A stretch of 64,000 nucleotides of DNA from WHUA01 sp963711215 (GTDB lineage Bacteria > Pseudomonadota > Alphaproteobacteria > UBA8366), in NCBI GenBank assembly GCA_963711215.1, contig CAVQDH010000003.1, positions 620,001 through 684,000 on the forward strand, in the 5' to 3' direction. The position numbers and the translations under genes were made by a program. The notes under the pieces are model-generated. The model made no database searches. It worked only from the letters and a program-made list of their open reading frames with translations, and was not told where the DNA came from. Positions within the stretch are counted from its first letter, which is position 1. Every line of letters begins with the position of its first letter. Below, one piece after another: positions 44,231 through 52,162 of this stretch.

Positions 44231-44569
44231 TTAAATAACACCAAATCCCTTCCAGTTGGGCCTCGCGTGTATGTCCTTGCTCCCGCGCGCCTGGCGCCTA
44301 AGCCTCCCATGCACCATCGGGAAGTGCAGCCCTCGACCGAAATGCGCGATCAGCACCTCGATGGGCAGCGCGGCATGGTGGCTGCACCGGTTGCACCAGC
44401 AGAATACGCCAACGCCATACTCGCGGACCTGAGCCGGTGTGGGCGGTTCGGGGGCTTCCTCGCGCATTTCCAGATGGTGTGACTGATTGGCTTGGAGGGG
44501 AAGTGGGCGACTCGCGTGATACGCGGGAGTCTGCCTTCGCTTATTGCGTATGTAGCTGTGGAGCGCCAC
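44231..44569 (-). CDS. small Cys-motif protein, possibly decaying
   Basis: ORF of up to 112 residues (GTG 44569) or 78 from ATG 44467. The core FCWCNRCSHHAALPIEVLIA followed by HFGRGLHFPMVHGRLRRQAR and GSKDIHARPNW resembles small alphaproteobacterial zinc-ribbon-like proteins that have an RC-x2-CG block where this one has RRQARG. Both expected second-pair Cys would then be Arg, consistent with TGC-to-CGC changes, so metal binding is probably lost. It is upstream of, and on the same strand as, the membrane-protein gene. Confidence 0.45.
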   Translation of the reverse strand: MALHSYIRNKRRQTPAYHASRPLPLQANQSHHLEMREEAPEPPTPAQVREYGVGVFCWCNRCSHHAALPIEVLIAHFGRGLHFPMVHGRLRRQARGSKDIHARPNWKGFGVI

Positions 44570-44650
44570 TGGAGTTTTAGGCTAAGGCGATTGTGAAGCT
44601 GTCGTATAGAAATAAATGGAAGACTAGCTTTGTGATTTGACAGGTCAATA

Positions 44651-44670
44651 AAGTTCCATGTGGGGAACTT
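44651..44670. other. seven-base perfect inverted repeat
   Basis: AAGTTCC-ATGTGG-GGAACTT lies in the A+T-rich gap before the next plus-strand gene. It may be an operator or a weak terminator. TTGACA-like hexamers occur on both sides (at about 44637 and 44698) without a convincing -10. Confidence 0.35.
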
Positions 44671-44790
44671 CTCAGAAAAGAATGAATTTCTGCAGATTTG
44701 ACAAGGAATTTAGTTTATTTGTTGCTAATCAAATTCTAATATGCCCGCTGCAAGAAAATCTCGGTCCATCCTTCCATTAGGGAAAGAACA

Positions 44791-45297
44791 TTGAGTGCGC
44801 GACGTTTAGTGAAGCTCATCGCAGATGAAGCAAGGAGTATACCGGGAGATGATCCACAGGATATTGCAGGACGGATTGCTGAAATCAAAATTCTTCTCCC
44901 AGGTGTTGCGCAGAATGCAACTACGCGGCAAGAACTGCTGAATGAGCTCCGTTTAGAAATTGCGCGTGGTAACCCGGGAAGCAATTCGATATCCATCCAA
45001 GATTTAATAGAAACCATTATTGAGCACCTAAAGGATGCTGTCACCGAGCTGGATCAATGGATAAGCACTGCGGATGGGGTTCTATCTAACCATACGGTCG
45101 TTATCACCTTAGGAGGAGCATCGGGTCTTGCAGCTGCAGGGGCTGCGATTTACGCAGTCGTCGACACCATGATGGCAGGTACCTGCTCAGTCGTTCTAAT
45201 TGGCCTCGCAACCGCTGGCACATACAAGAGATGGAAGCTACATCAGAGACAAACGCGTTGGAAAACCGAGAAAAATCAATATACTAATTTGATTTAG
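44791..45297 (+). CDS. two-TM hypothetical protein of the A+T-rich island
   Basis: Protein of 168 residues. The first 100 are a predicted helical soluble domain (DPQDIAGRIAEIKILLPGVA, then TTRQELLNELRLEIARG and DLIETIIEHLKDAVTELDQW), followed by two hydrophobic segments (about 103-123 and 128-145) and a short basic tail. TTG 44791 is the earliest usable start, with GGGAAAG upstream. No family recognised. The soluble-helical plus two-TM layout is seen in some phage-related and defence effector proteins, but nothing here shows that function. Confidence 0.5.
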   Translation: MSARRLVKLIADEARSIPGDDPQDIAGRIAEIKILLPGVAQNATTRQELLNELRLEIARGNPGSNSISIQDLIETIIEHLKDAVTELDQWISTADGVLSNHTVVITLGGASGLAAAGAAIYAVVDTMMAGTCSVVLIGLATAGTYKRWKLHQRQTRWKTEKNQYTNLI

Positions 45298-45388
45298 AGC
45301 CTTTCGGCTGCGGCAAAATGATGAATTTCTATAGCGCCGTGGTCGCGGACGGATTTTGTGCTATATTATTGGTGAGGAAGGCATTGAG

Positions 45389-45643
45389 ATGATTGGTGAT
45401 ATCAACGTCGCGCAGCTTTCACCCCTCGTCCTGCTAGGGGCTGTTACGATTATAACAGTGGTTGGCTTTGTTTGGAACACACGCCAAGCAGATAAGCTGA
45501 TATTGAAAGCCGCAAACAGCGATCTTTTTCACAACTTAGAAGCTTCACTTCTTCAGCTCCGATTATACCGCTCAGAGAAGCGTAATTTTCTGTCTGCCTT
45601 CGCAGACGCAATTGAAAATGCAGCAGAACTAAGCTTCGGGTGA
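45389..45643 (+). CDS. single-TM small hypothetical protein
   Basis: Protein of 84 residues with one N-terminal membrane helix (about residues 10-27, SPLVLLGAVTIITVVGFVW) and an amphipathic helical cytoplasmic part (NLEASLLQLRLYRSEKRNFL). ATG 45389 has GGAAGG a short distance upstream. It is followed after four bases by another small gene, so the two are probably co-translated. Unknown family. Confidence 0.5.
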   Translation: MIGDINVAQLSPLVLLGAVTIITVVGFVWNTRQADKLILKAANSDLFHNLEASLLQLRLYRSEKRNFLSAFADAIENAAELSFG

Positions 45644-45647
45644 GGGC

Positions 45648-46016
45648 TTGGCGGGCTATTCAGCTAGGCTCGCGAATGCAGGTACGCTCGTAGACATTGC
45701 AAGCAATAATTTTTCAGGTTATGGGGCAACCGTCCCAAGAGAATCTGATGAAAAAAACATTGCTCATTTGGCTGGAGGCGAAAATTTTCTTGGGCAAATG
45801 GTGGCGAACTTGGAGATGGGTGTCCAAGTTGAAGGCATGCTGTATGGCAATCGTCCTAGCCTGCCGGCACCGATGGCAACTGTATTATTTGCAATGTCTC
45901 CAAAGACACTCGCGTCTTCTATTCGAGATGTAATAAGAATGAAGTTAGATCTCTTAAAAGCGGATCGGAGTTTGACACAACACCAGTTAGCGATGGAGTT
46001 GGTGGCCATCACTTAG
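45648..46016 (+). CDS. small soluble hypothetical protein
   Basis: ORF of 122 residues starting at TTG 45648, four bases after the preceding stop; GAGGG lies just before it. It has no membrane helix. The C-terminal third (SSIRDVIRMKLDLLKADRSL, then TQHQLAMELVAIT) reads as helical. No known family; A+T-rich codon use like its neighbours. The start is uncertain, and it might be part of a larger damaged gene. Confidence 0.4.
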   Translation: MAGYSARLANAGTLVDIASNNFSGYGATVPRESDEKNIAHLAGGENFLGQMVANLEMGVQVEGMLYGNRPSLPAPMATVLFAMSPKTLASSIRDVIRMKLDLLKADRSLTQHQLAMELVAIT

Positions 46017-46040
46017 AGCCTCTTTAATGAGGGGCAACAA

Positions 46041-46145
46041 TTGCGTTCACATTCGGAGCGCTCTGAAGAGGTTGAGCGTGTCAGACAATCCATTGCCGAA
46101 CTTGTGGCACGGATTGCGGCATACGGTTCAGAGGAAACACGCTAA
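46041..46145 (+). CDS. possible 34-residue ORF
   Basis: TTG 46041 with GAGGGG six bases upstream opens a short frame that ends ELVARIAAYGSEETR. The sequence is charged and helical (SEEVERVRQSIAELVARI). It may be the end of a broken gene or a real small protein in line with the previous three. Confidence 0.2.
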   Translation: MRSHSERSEEVERVRQSIAELVARIAAYGSEETR

Positions 46146-46560
46146 GTTTTCGAAACTCAAAAGAATCACAGCTTTCATAGAACTTCTTTTGCAATTTGAT
46201 TTATCATCGCCATCCTGGCCCCCTACCGACGGTTGGCACCCGTAGTGATCTAGACGGGACAGCATTTCGGTAAGTAGCGATTTTTTGTCAGAACCGATTT
46301 CTGTTTTCCCTAATACCGCTGCTGACGGGCTAAGTGTCCTAAAAACGGGATGCGGGTTTTAGGGGGTTTTCCAGGCAAGGACTTGGTACGCACCCTCGAC
46401 CAATCCTGTATCCCCCAAAGTGCCCCAGCCCAGGCGCAACGAGTGCCATCATCCCTACTATGACAGTCAGCCAAAGAGGGCTGGCGCTTGCCGCTGTCCC
46501 TGCTAGCGTTGTAGGGGCTCAGCTGATAACTGTCAGCTCTAGATCAATCGGGGGAGAAAA
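46146..46560. other. 415-base gap at the right edge of the island
   Basis: No supported gene. Base composition climbs back toward the host level across it. A short frame from ATG 46460 ends in a TGA that overlaps the next gene start (ATGA, 46561-46564). It reads as a plausible leader peptide (MTVSQRGLALAAVPASVVGA), but nothing else supports it. No tRNA, integrase or attachment-site repeat was recognised. Confidence 0.4.
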
Positions 46561-47382
46561 ATGACTGTCAGAACACCGTCCTATCGCGTCGCCATCGGCG
46601 GGCTGGGCTCGATCGGATTGAAGGTGGCGCGCAGACTCGACGAGGGCATTGCGGGGCTGGAGCTCGTCGCCGTCTCGGCCCGCGACCGAGCGGCGGCGGC
46701 CGGGCGCATGAAGGATTTCAGACGGCCGGTGCCGGTGCTGCCACTGGCCGAGCTGGCGAGCGTGGCCGACGTCGTGGTCGAATGTGCACCGGCGGCGGCC
46801 TTCGACGAGGTGGCGGAGGCGGCGATCGCGGCGGGGCGCATCTTCATGCCGATGTCCTGCGGCGTGCTGCTGCGCCGCCCGGATTACGAGAGGCGGGCAG
46901 GGGAGACCGGCGCCCGCATCATCGTCCCGACCGGCGCGCTGGTCGGTTTCGACGCGGTGCGCGCTGCCGCCGAGGGCACCATCCATTCCGTCACCATGAA
47001 GACCGAGAAGCCGCCGAAGAGCGTCAAGGGCGCGCCCTATCTCGTCGAGCACGGCATCGACGTGGGCAACCTTGCGAAGCCGCTCCGCGTGTTCGCGGGC
47101 TCGGCGCGCGAGGCGGCGATCGGCTTTCCGGCAAACGTCAACGTCGCCGCCGCGCTCAGCATGGCCGGCATCGGCGCAGACCGCACGACGATCGAGATCT
47201 GGGCCGACCCGGCGCAGGAGCGCAACAAGCACACGATCAAGGTGGACGCGGATTCGACCCGTTTCACGATGGTCATCGAGGGCATCCCGTCGCCCGGGAA
47301 CCCGGCGACCGGCCTGCTGACCCCGCTCAGCGTCATCGCCACCCTGCGCGGGCTGGTGAGCACGCTGCATGTGGGGACGTAA
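46561..47382 (+). CDS. aspartate dehydrogenase (NadX-like)
   Basis: L-aspartate dehydrogenase family protein of 273 residues. The NAD-binding fold is RVAIGGLGSIGLKVARRL (residues 9-26), with the family block IIVPTGALVGFDAVRAAAEG, and the catalytic His is expected in ERNKHTIKVDADS. It interconverts aspartate and oxaloacetate plus ammonia and can feed NAD synthesis, but no nad genes adjoin. GGGGGAG precedes the ATG. First host-like gene after the A+T-rich island. Confidence 0.88.
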   Translation: MTVRTPSYRVAIGGLGSIGLKVARRLDEGIAGLELVAVSARDRAAAAGRMKDFRRPVPVLPLAELASVADVVVECAPAAAFDEVAEAAIAAGRIFMPMSCGVLLRRPDYERRAGETGARIIVPTGALVGFDAVRAAAEGTIHSVTMKTEKPPKSVKGAPYLVEHGIDVGNLAKPLRVFAGSAREAAIGFPANVNVAAALSMAGIGADRTTIEIWADPAQERNKHTIKVDADSTRFTMVIEGIPSPGNPATGLLTPLSVIATLRGLVSTLHVGT

Positions 47383-47425
47383 GCGCGGATCGGGACGGCT
47401 CCAGGCTTCGCCGATGATCCGGATT

Positions 47426-48154
47426 TCAGATGGCGGCCCGGTCGTTTGCGGCGAGCGCCTGCACCAGCTCCGCGAGGCTGGATACCGTCAGGTCCGGTTT
47501 CGCCTCGTTGGCATGTTCGCCATGCAGCCCCAGCAGCTTGTCCGGCCGGTTGATCCAGGCGTTGGCCAAACCGAGCCGGTTTGCGGGGACGATGTCGGCG
47601 CGCAGGCTCTGGCCGACATGCAGCACGCGGCGGCGGGGAATGCCCATCGCCGCGAGGTCGGCAAGCGCGGTCTCGAAATGCGGCATGTCCGGCTTGTAGG
47701 CGCCGACGCGCTCTGCGGTCACGACGACATCGAAGGTGAAATCGAGCCGCCGGCATGACGACCGAAGCGACGCCTCGTCGATATTGCTGAGCGCGCCGAC
47801 CTTGACGCGCTTTTGCAGCGCGATCAGGCCGGCGTGGCTGTCGGCGAAAGGCGGCCAGCCATGCGGCGCCGCGGCGAAACCCTCGCGTGCGCCGCGGTCG
47901 ACGGGCACGCCGTACTCGGCCGAAATCCGATCGAAACAGCGCCGCAGGACATCCGGGTAGAGATACGCAGGACGGACTTTCTGGATCGTCGCCCGGGCGC
48001 GGTCGAATGCCATGAGGAGATCGAGATCGCCGGCCTCGACCCCGGCTTCGCGCGCCCAGCGCGACAGAAAGGCGACGATCGACGGCTCCCAGTCGATCAG
48101 GGTGCCGTAGACGTCGAAGGTCACGGCATCGAAGTCGGAAAGGCGCAGCTCCAT
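47426..48154 (-). CDS. HAD type II haloacid dehalogenase-like protein
   Basis: Haloacid dehalogenase-superfamily protein of 242 residues, closest to type II 2-haloacid dehalogenases. The nucleophile Asp14 is in TFDVYGTLIDW; motif II is GALSNIDE, motif III Lys is in GAYKPDMPHF, and motif IV is HVGQSLRADIVPANRLGL. It would hydrolyse a 2-haloacid or a phosphate ester. Divergent from the GntR regulator across an 81-base gap that holds a palindromic operator candidate, so it is probably under that regulator. Confidence 0.87.
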   Translation of the reverse strand: MELRLSDFDAVTFDVYGTLIDWEPSIVAFLSRWAREAGVEAGDLDLLMAFDRARATIQKVRPAYLYPDVLRRCFDRISAEYGVPVDRGAREGFAAAPHGWPPFADSHAGLIALQKRVKVGALSNIDEASLRSSCRRLDFTFDVVVTAERVGAYKPDMPHFETALADLAAMGIPRRRVLHVGQSLRADIVPANRLGLANAWINRPDKLLGLHGEHANEAKPDLTVSSLAELVQALAANDRAAI

Positions 48155-48191
48155 CGGCTCCTCGCGCTGGTCCAGGCTTGACGAACAGCAA

Positions 48192-48209
48192 ATAATCGAT
48201 TATCGATAA
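48192..48209. promoter_or_regulatory. candidate GntR operator, overlapping palindromes
   Basis: ATAATCGATTAT (48192-48203) and TTATCGATAA (48200-48209) are both perfect palindromes and overlap; together they give ATCGAT repeated with one base between. The site lies in the divergent promoter region between the HAD and GntR genes. It is the likely binding site of the adjacent regulator. Confidence 0.45.
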
Positions 48210-48235
48210 GATGTCAACAAAGGAGCAGATCAAGG

Positions 48236-48928
48236 ATGTCCGAACATCGCGTATATCCTTCGCTCGAGGCTTTGCCGGACGGGCTTGGCGAGCGGCCGCC
48301 CGCTTCGGCGATCGTCGCCGACGCGCTGCGCGAGGCCATCCTTCGCGGCGCCGTCGCGGGGGGCGAGCGTCTCCGGCAGGACGCCATCGCAACCCGGTTC
48401 GGCGTCAGCCAGACGATCGTCCGGGAAGCCTTCAAGCCGCTCGTCGCGGAAGGTTTCCTGAAGGCCGAGCCGCGGCGCGGCGTCAGCGTGGCGCCGCTCT
48501 CGCCCGACGAGGTATCGGAGATGACGCAGCTTCGCAGCCTCCTCGAAACGCAGGCGCTGGAATGGGCGATCCCGGCGATGACCGGCGCGGATTACGACGC
48601 GGCGGAGGCGATCCTGGACGCGCTCGACAGGGCGGCATCGACCGACGACATCATCGCCCTCAATGCCCGGTTCCATGCGACGCTCTACGCGCCGGCGAAG
48701 CGCGAGCGGACCCTCGGTCTCATCGAAACCTTGCGCCTCAATTTCGAGCGCTATCTCCGGCTGACCTGGGAGGAGACGCCGCATTTAGGCCAGTCCCAGC
48801 GCGAGCATCGCGCGCTGCTGGAACACTGCAAGGCCGGGGACGCGGTCAACGCCTGCGCGTGCCTGCGCCGGCATATCACCGGCACCGGCACGGTACTGGC
48901 CGAGCGGCTCAAATCGCGTACGCGCTAG
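48236..48928 (+). CDS. GntR-family (FadR/FCD-type) transcriptional regulator
   Basis: Regulator of 230 residues. The winged helix is at about 24-90 (RLRQDAIATRFGVSQTIVRE, then LVAEGFLKAEPRRGVSV), followed by an all-helical FCD ligand domain with the metal/ligand residues in LNARFHATLY and REHRALLEHCKAGD. FCD-type regulators respond to organic acids. AAGGAG lies ten bases upstream of the ATG. It probably controls the divergent HAD gene and itself, and perhaps the MFS transporter that is convergent with it. Confidence 0.92.
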   Translation: MSEHRVYPSLEALPDGLGERPPASAIVADALREAILRGAVAGGERLRQDAIATRFGVSQTIVREAFKPLVAEGFLKAEPRRGVSVAPLSPDEVSEMTQLRSLLETQALEWAIPAMTGADYDAAEAILDALDRAASTDDIIALNARFHATLYAPAKRERTLGLIETLRLNFERYLRLTWEETPHLGQSQREHRALLEHCKAGDAVNACACLRRHITGTGTVLAERLKSRTR

Positions 48929-48960
48929 AATGGCCGGCGCCGGGTTGCGCCCCGCCTCGG

Positions 48961-50160
48961 TCAGTCGCGCCTTCCGCCGCTCAACACCAGCAGCAGAACC
49001 GCGACCAGCGACAGCCCGGTCAGCACGGAATAGCCCACCGCATAGCTGCCGGACGCAGCGACGATGGCGCCGAAGACGAGCGGCATCGACATGATGCCGG
49101 CATAGGCGAAGAACTGGCCGCCGCCGCTGGCGTCGCCGGCCATGTCCTCGGGCGCGAGGCGGACGATCTCGGCGAAGAAAAGGCCGACCCAGCCGTTGGC
49201 GCTGAGGCCGAGCAGGGCGATGACGGCGCCGAACGACCATACCGGCCAGTCCTGGGTGAAATTCGCCGTCAGCACGAAGCCGGTCGCCATCATGAAGCCC
49301 GTCAGGATGAGAATGGCGCGCGAGCTCAGCACGCGCTCCGCCAGCACGCCCCAGAAGATGCGCACCGGGATGCCGCAGAAGCTGAAGATCGCGAACAGCG
49401 CGCCGGCGGTCGCGATCGGCAGGCCCAGGCGCTCCGTCATGTAGACGACCATGTAGGAGCTGAGCGCGAGCTGGCAGCCGCCGTAGATGAAGGCCATGAC
49501 AGCGATGGCGCGGAGCTGGCGGTGGCGCAGGATCAGCTTGATCGGCTCGACCACGGAGGCGACGCTGACGCGGCGGCGCGCCGGGCGCTCGGCGTCGAGC
49601 CGGCGGCGCACCGGCTGGATCGCCAGGATGACGAGCACGGCGAAGAGCCCGACCGTGCCGACCGCGGCCTGCCAGCCATGGTTCACCAGCACCGCCGGTA
49701 CGATCATGCCCGCCAGCATGCCGCCGGCCGGCGTCGCGCATTGCTTGACCGAGAAGACGAAGGGCCGCCAGCGCAGCGGCGTGGTGCGCGCCAGGATGTA
49801 GGAGCCGCTCGGGTTCATCGGCCCCGAGCCGATGCCGATGGTCATGGCGCCGAGCACCGCCGTCACCGCCCATCCGAGGTCGAACAGCACGACGCCGGCG
49901 ATCACCGCGCACAGCAGGACCTGCATCGTGCGCACCGTGCCGAGCAGGCCGAGGAACAGGCCGGTGAACAGCCCCGCGCCCATGGCGACGAGGTAGACCG
50001 CCGCGGTGAAGAAGCCGACGAACACCGTCGGCACGCCCATGTCGGGCAGGGCTACGGGCGCGGCCACCGGCAGCGTGTAGGACGCCATGGTGATGACCAA
50101 CTGGCCGGTGAACATGGTCGGCAGCGATATCACGGCATCGCTTCGCAGGAGGTCGCGCAT
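48961..50160 (-). CDS. MFS transporter
   Basis: Twelve-helix major facilitator permease of 399 residues starting at ATG 50160 (an extension to 50226 is basic and unlikely). Helices are clear through the end; loop motifs such as GLFLGLLGTVRTMQ after helix 3 and RLGLPIATAGALFAIFSFCG in the second half fit the family. Context with the HAD enzyme, GntR regulator and aspartate dehydrogenase suggests uptake of an organic or amino acid, but the substrate is not known. Confidence 0.88.
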   Translation of the reverse strand: MRDLLRSDAVISLPTMFTGQLVITMASYTLPVAAPVALPDMGVPTVFVGFFTAAVYLVAMGAGLFTGLFLGLLGTVRTMQVLLCAVIAGVVLFDLGWAVTAVLGAMTIGIGSGPMNPSGSYILARTTPLRWRPFVFSVKQCATPAGGMLAGMIVPAVLVNHGWQAAVGTVGLFAVLVILAIQPVRRRLDAERPARRRVSVASVVEPIKLILRHRQLRAIAVMAFIYGGCQLALSSYMVVYMTERLGLPIATAGALFAIFSFCGIPVRIFWGVLAERVLSSRAILILTGFMMATGFVLTANFTQDWPVWSFGAVIALLGLSANGWVGLFFAEIVRLAPEDMAGDASGGGQFFAYAGIMSMPLVFGAIVAASGSYAVGYSVLTGLSLVAVLLLVLSGGRRD

Positions 50161-50545
50161 CGGGCGGCGGCTCGGTCGCGGTTGGCGGGATACCCGTTTA
50201 GCACGAAACCCGCGTTCGCGCCACATCGCAGGCCGGACCCGTACCCCAGGATGGCGTCGCTTATCCGCCTACCGCGCCACGGCTCCCGCGTGCGCTCCAA
50301 TCAAAAAAATGTGATCCCATAGCCTGTTACTGCGGCGATCGGCCCCGTTTGCGGGGCGCCGTGAGCGGATACCATCGAAACGGCGACATCCCGGCGTCAG
50401 GCTGACGACAGGTTGGTCCTCGATGTTAGCCGCCGGCTTGGCGCGCCCTTACGAATTCGGCAGCGAGGCCCGACGCCACTGGCATGCGTCGATCCCATTC
50501 ATTCCCGGAAATCCATCCGCGAGGCGTGACGTGAAGAATGATGCG

Positions 50546-51391
50546 ATGATGAGCAAGGTACCGGCGGTGACCTTGGGGTTCTGGATCATCAAGATTGCCG
50601 CGACGACGCTCGGCGAGACCGGCGGCGATACGGTGACCATGACGATGAATTTGGGTTACCTGGTCGGCACGGCCATATTCTGTTCGATCCTGGTCGCCTT
50701 GGTGATTTTTCAGATCATGGCAAAGAAGTTCCACCCGTTTCTCTACTGGGCCACGATCGTGGCCTCGACGACGGCCGGCACCGCGATGGCCGATTTTGCG
50801 GACCGGTCGCTGGGCATCGGCTATACGGGCGGGTCGTCGATCCTGGCCCTCTCCGTCATTGCGGTTCTCGGCCTGTGGTACTGGTCGGAAGGGACCGTCT
50901 CGGTCGCAACGGTCAAAACGCCAAGAGTGGAAGCGTTCTACTGGGCGACGATCACCTTGTCGCAAACCTTGGGAACGGCGCTCGGCGACTGGACGGCGGA
51001 TACGTCCGGCATCGGCTACGAGGGCGGCGCTTTGGTCTTCGCGGCCGCGCTGGCGGTCATCGCCGTCGTCTATTTCTGGACGAACGCGTCACGCGTCGGG
51101 CTGTTTTGGGCGGCGTTTATCCTGACAAGGCCGCTCGGCGCCACGGTGGGCGATTTTCTCGACAAGCCGATCCGGCATGGCGGGCTGGCGCTCAGCCGGC
51201 CGATGGCGTCGGCGGTCATCGCCGTTTCGATCATCGCTTTCATCCTCCTCCTGCCGCAAAGGGCGGGCGTTTATCCAGCGTGTCGAGCAAAGGCGACTGA
51301 GCGACGGCGGTTCTTGCGCGAGCGATGCGGAAGGCCGGCAATTGCATATGCGCATCGACCCGGTCGAAGCGCAGGACAAGCTGCGCTATGA
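50546..51391 (+). CDS. COG4705-like repeat membrane protein
   Basis: Membrane-anchored protein with four copies of a two-helix repeat. Each copy has a T/S-x2-G-x2-x-GD-like motif: AATTLGETGGD, ASTTAGTAMADF, LSQTLGTALGDW and LTRPLGATVGDF, the second and third followed by GIGY-G. This is typical of the uncharacterised COG4705 group. I use ATG 50546 (a second ATG follows at once). The last 35 residues (from about 51270) are basic and low in family character, and a one-base error near there could have lost the true stop. Function unknown. Confidence 0.75.
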   Translation: MMSKVPAVTLGFWIIKIAATTLGETGGDTVTMTMNLGYLVGTAIFCSILVALVIFQIMAKKFHPFLYWATIVASTTAGTAMADFADRSLGIGYTGGSSILALSVIAVLGLWYWSEGTVSVATVKTPRVEAFYWATITLSQTLGTALGDWTADTSGIGYEGGALVFAAALAVIAVVYFWTNASRVGLFWAAFILTRPLGATVGDFLDKPIRHGGLALSRPMASAVIAVSIIAFILLLPQRAGVYPACRAKATERRRFLRERCGRPAIAYAHRPGRSAGQAAL

Positions 51392-51425
51392 TGTGATGAC
51401 CGCTGGGCCAATGAGGAGGACCGCC

Positions 51426-51968
51426 ATGTTCGATCGCGATCAGTTCGTTGCCGACTGCCAGGCCGCGCTCAAGGACGCCCACCCCGAGAAGGCGGTGCGC
51501 GAAGTCGTCGCCCGCGCCGTCGCCGATCCGGCGGGCGTGCTGAAGGGGCTCGGCGAGCCGGAGCAGGGCGGGGTGCAGAAGATCCATGCCGCGCCCGACC
51601 TCACGATCATCAACGTGATCTGGAGCAAGTACATGACGATCCTGCCGCATAACCACGAAATGTGGGCGGTGATCGGCATCTATACGGGGCGCGAGGACAA
51701 CATCTTCTGGCGCCGCATCAAGGACGAGGACGGCGGCCGGATCGAGGCGGCCGGGGCCAAGGCGCTCGGCGTGAAGGACGCGGTGCCGCTCGGCCGCGAC
51801 ATCATCCACTCGGTCACCAACCCGATCCCGCGGCTGAGCGGCGCGATCCACGTCTACGGCGGCGATTTCTTCGGCGTCAGCCGCAGCGAATGGAACCCGG
51901 AGACGCTGATCGAACGGCCCTATGACGTGTCGAAGAACCTGAAGGTGCTGGCGGGGGCGAACGGGTAG
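51426..51968 (+). CDS. cupin-fold (cysteine dioxygenase-like, COG5553) protein
   Basis: Metal-binding double-stranded beta-helix protein of 180 residues. The metal site is expected at His-x-His in ILPHNHEMWAVIGIYTGRED, with the later His in GRDIIHSVTNP. It is related to cysteine and mercaptopropionate dioxygenases, but substrate is not known. GAGGAGG lies just upstream of ATG 51426. Independent of the preceding membrane-protein gene. Confidence 0.82.
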   Translation: MFDRDQFVADCQAALKDAHPEKAVREVVARAVADPAGVLKGLGEPEQGGVQKIHAAPDLTIINVIWSKYMTILPHNHEMWAVIGIYTGREDNIFWRRIKDEDGGRIEAAGAKALGVKDAVPLGRDIIHSVTNPIPRLSGAIHVYGGDFFGVSRSEWNPETLIERPYDVSKNLKVLAGANG

Positions 51969-52003
51969 GGCGTCAGGGCGACGCGTCCCGCCCGGCACCC
52001 AGC

Positions 52004-52091
52004 CGTGGATTGCCGGAACAAGTCCGGCAATGACGATTTTATTTTAATCAATATCTTACCGTCACTCGCGGACTTGTTCCGCGAGTTCATG
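52004..52091. repeat. paired inverted REP elements, copy 4
   Basis: Units at 52004-52035 and 52060-52091 around a 24-base A+T-rich spacer, between convergent genes. The first unit is almost identical to that at 6808. Confidence 0.85.
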
Positions 52092-52162
52092 CGGCGTGCG
52101 TTAAGGGACCGACCGGCTAGGCGGGTGGAGGAAGCGCCGGGGGAAGGGCGGGGCCTCTCCCG

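Noticed and set aside
46027..46245. A 72-codon frame in the A+T-rich gap
   Set aside because: No ribosome-binding site or coding character; a competing frame (46041-46145) is more protein-like, though also weak.
43200..46560. A tRNA, integrase or flanking direct repeat that would prove an integrative element
   Set aside because: I looked for these at both edges and found none convincing; the island call rests on composition and content only.
48211..50322. A 703-codon open frame on the plus strand
   Set aside because: It crosses the GntR gene in another frame and is antisense to the MFS transporter; low-complexity shadow.
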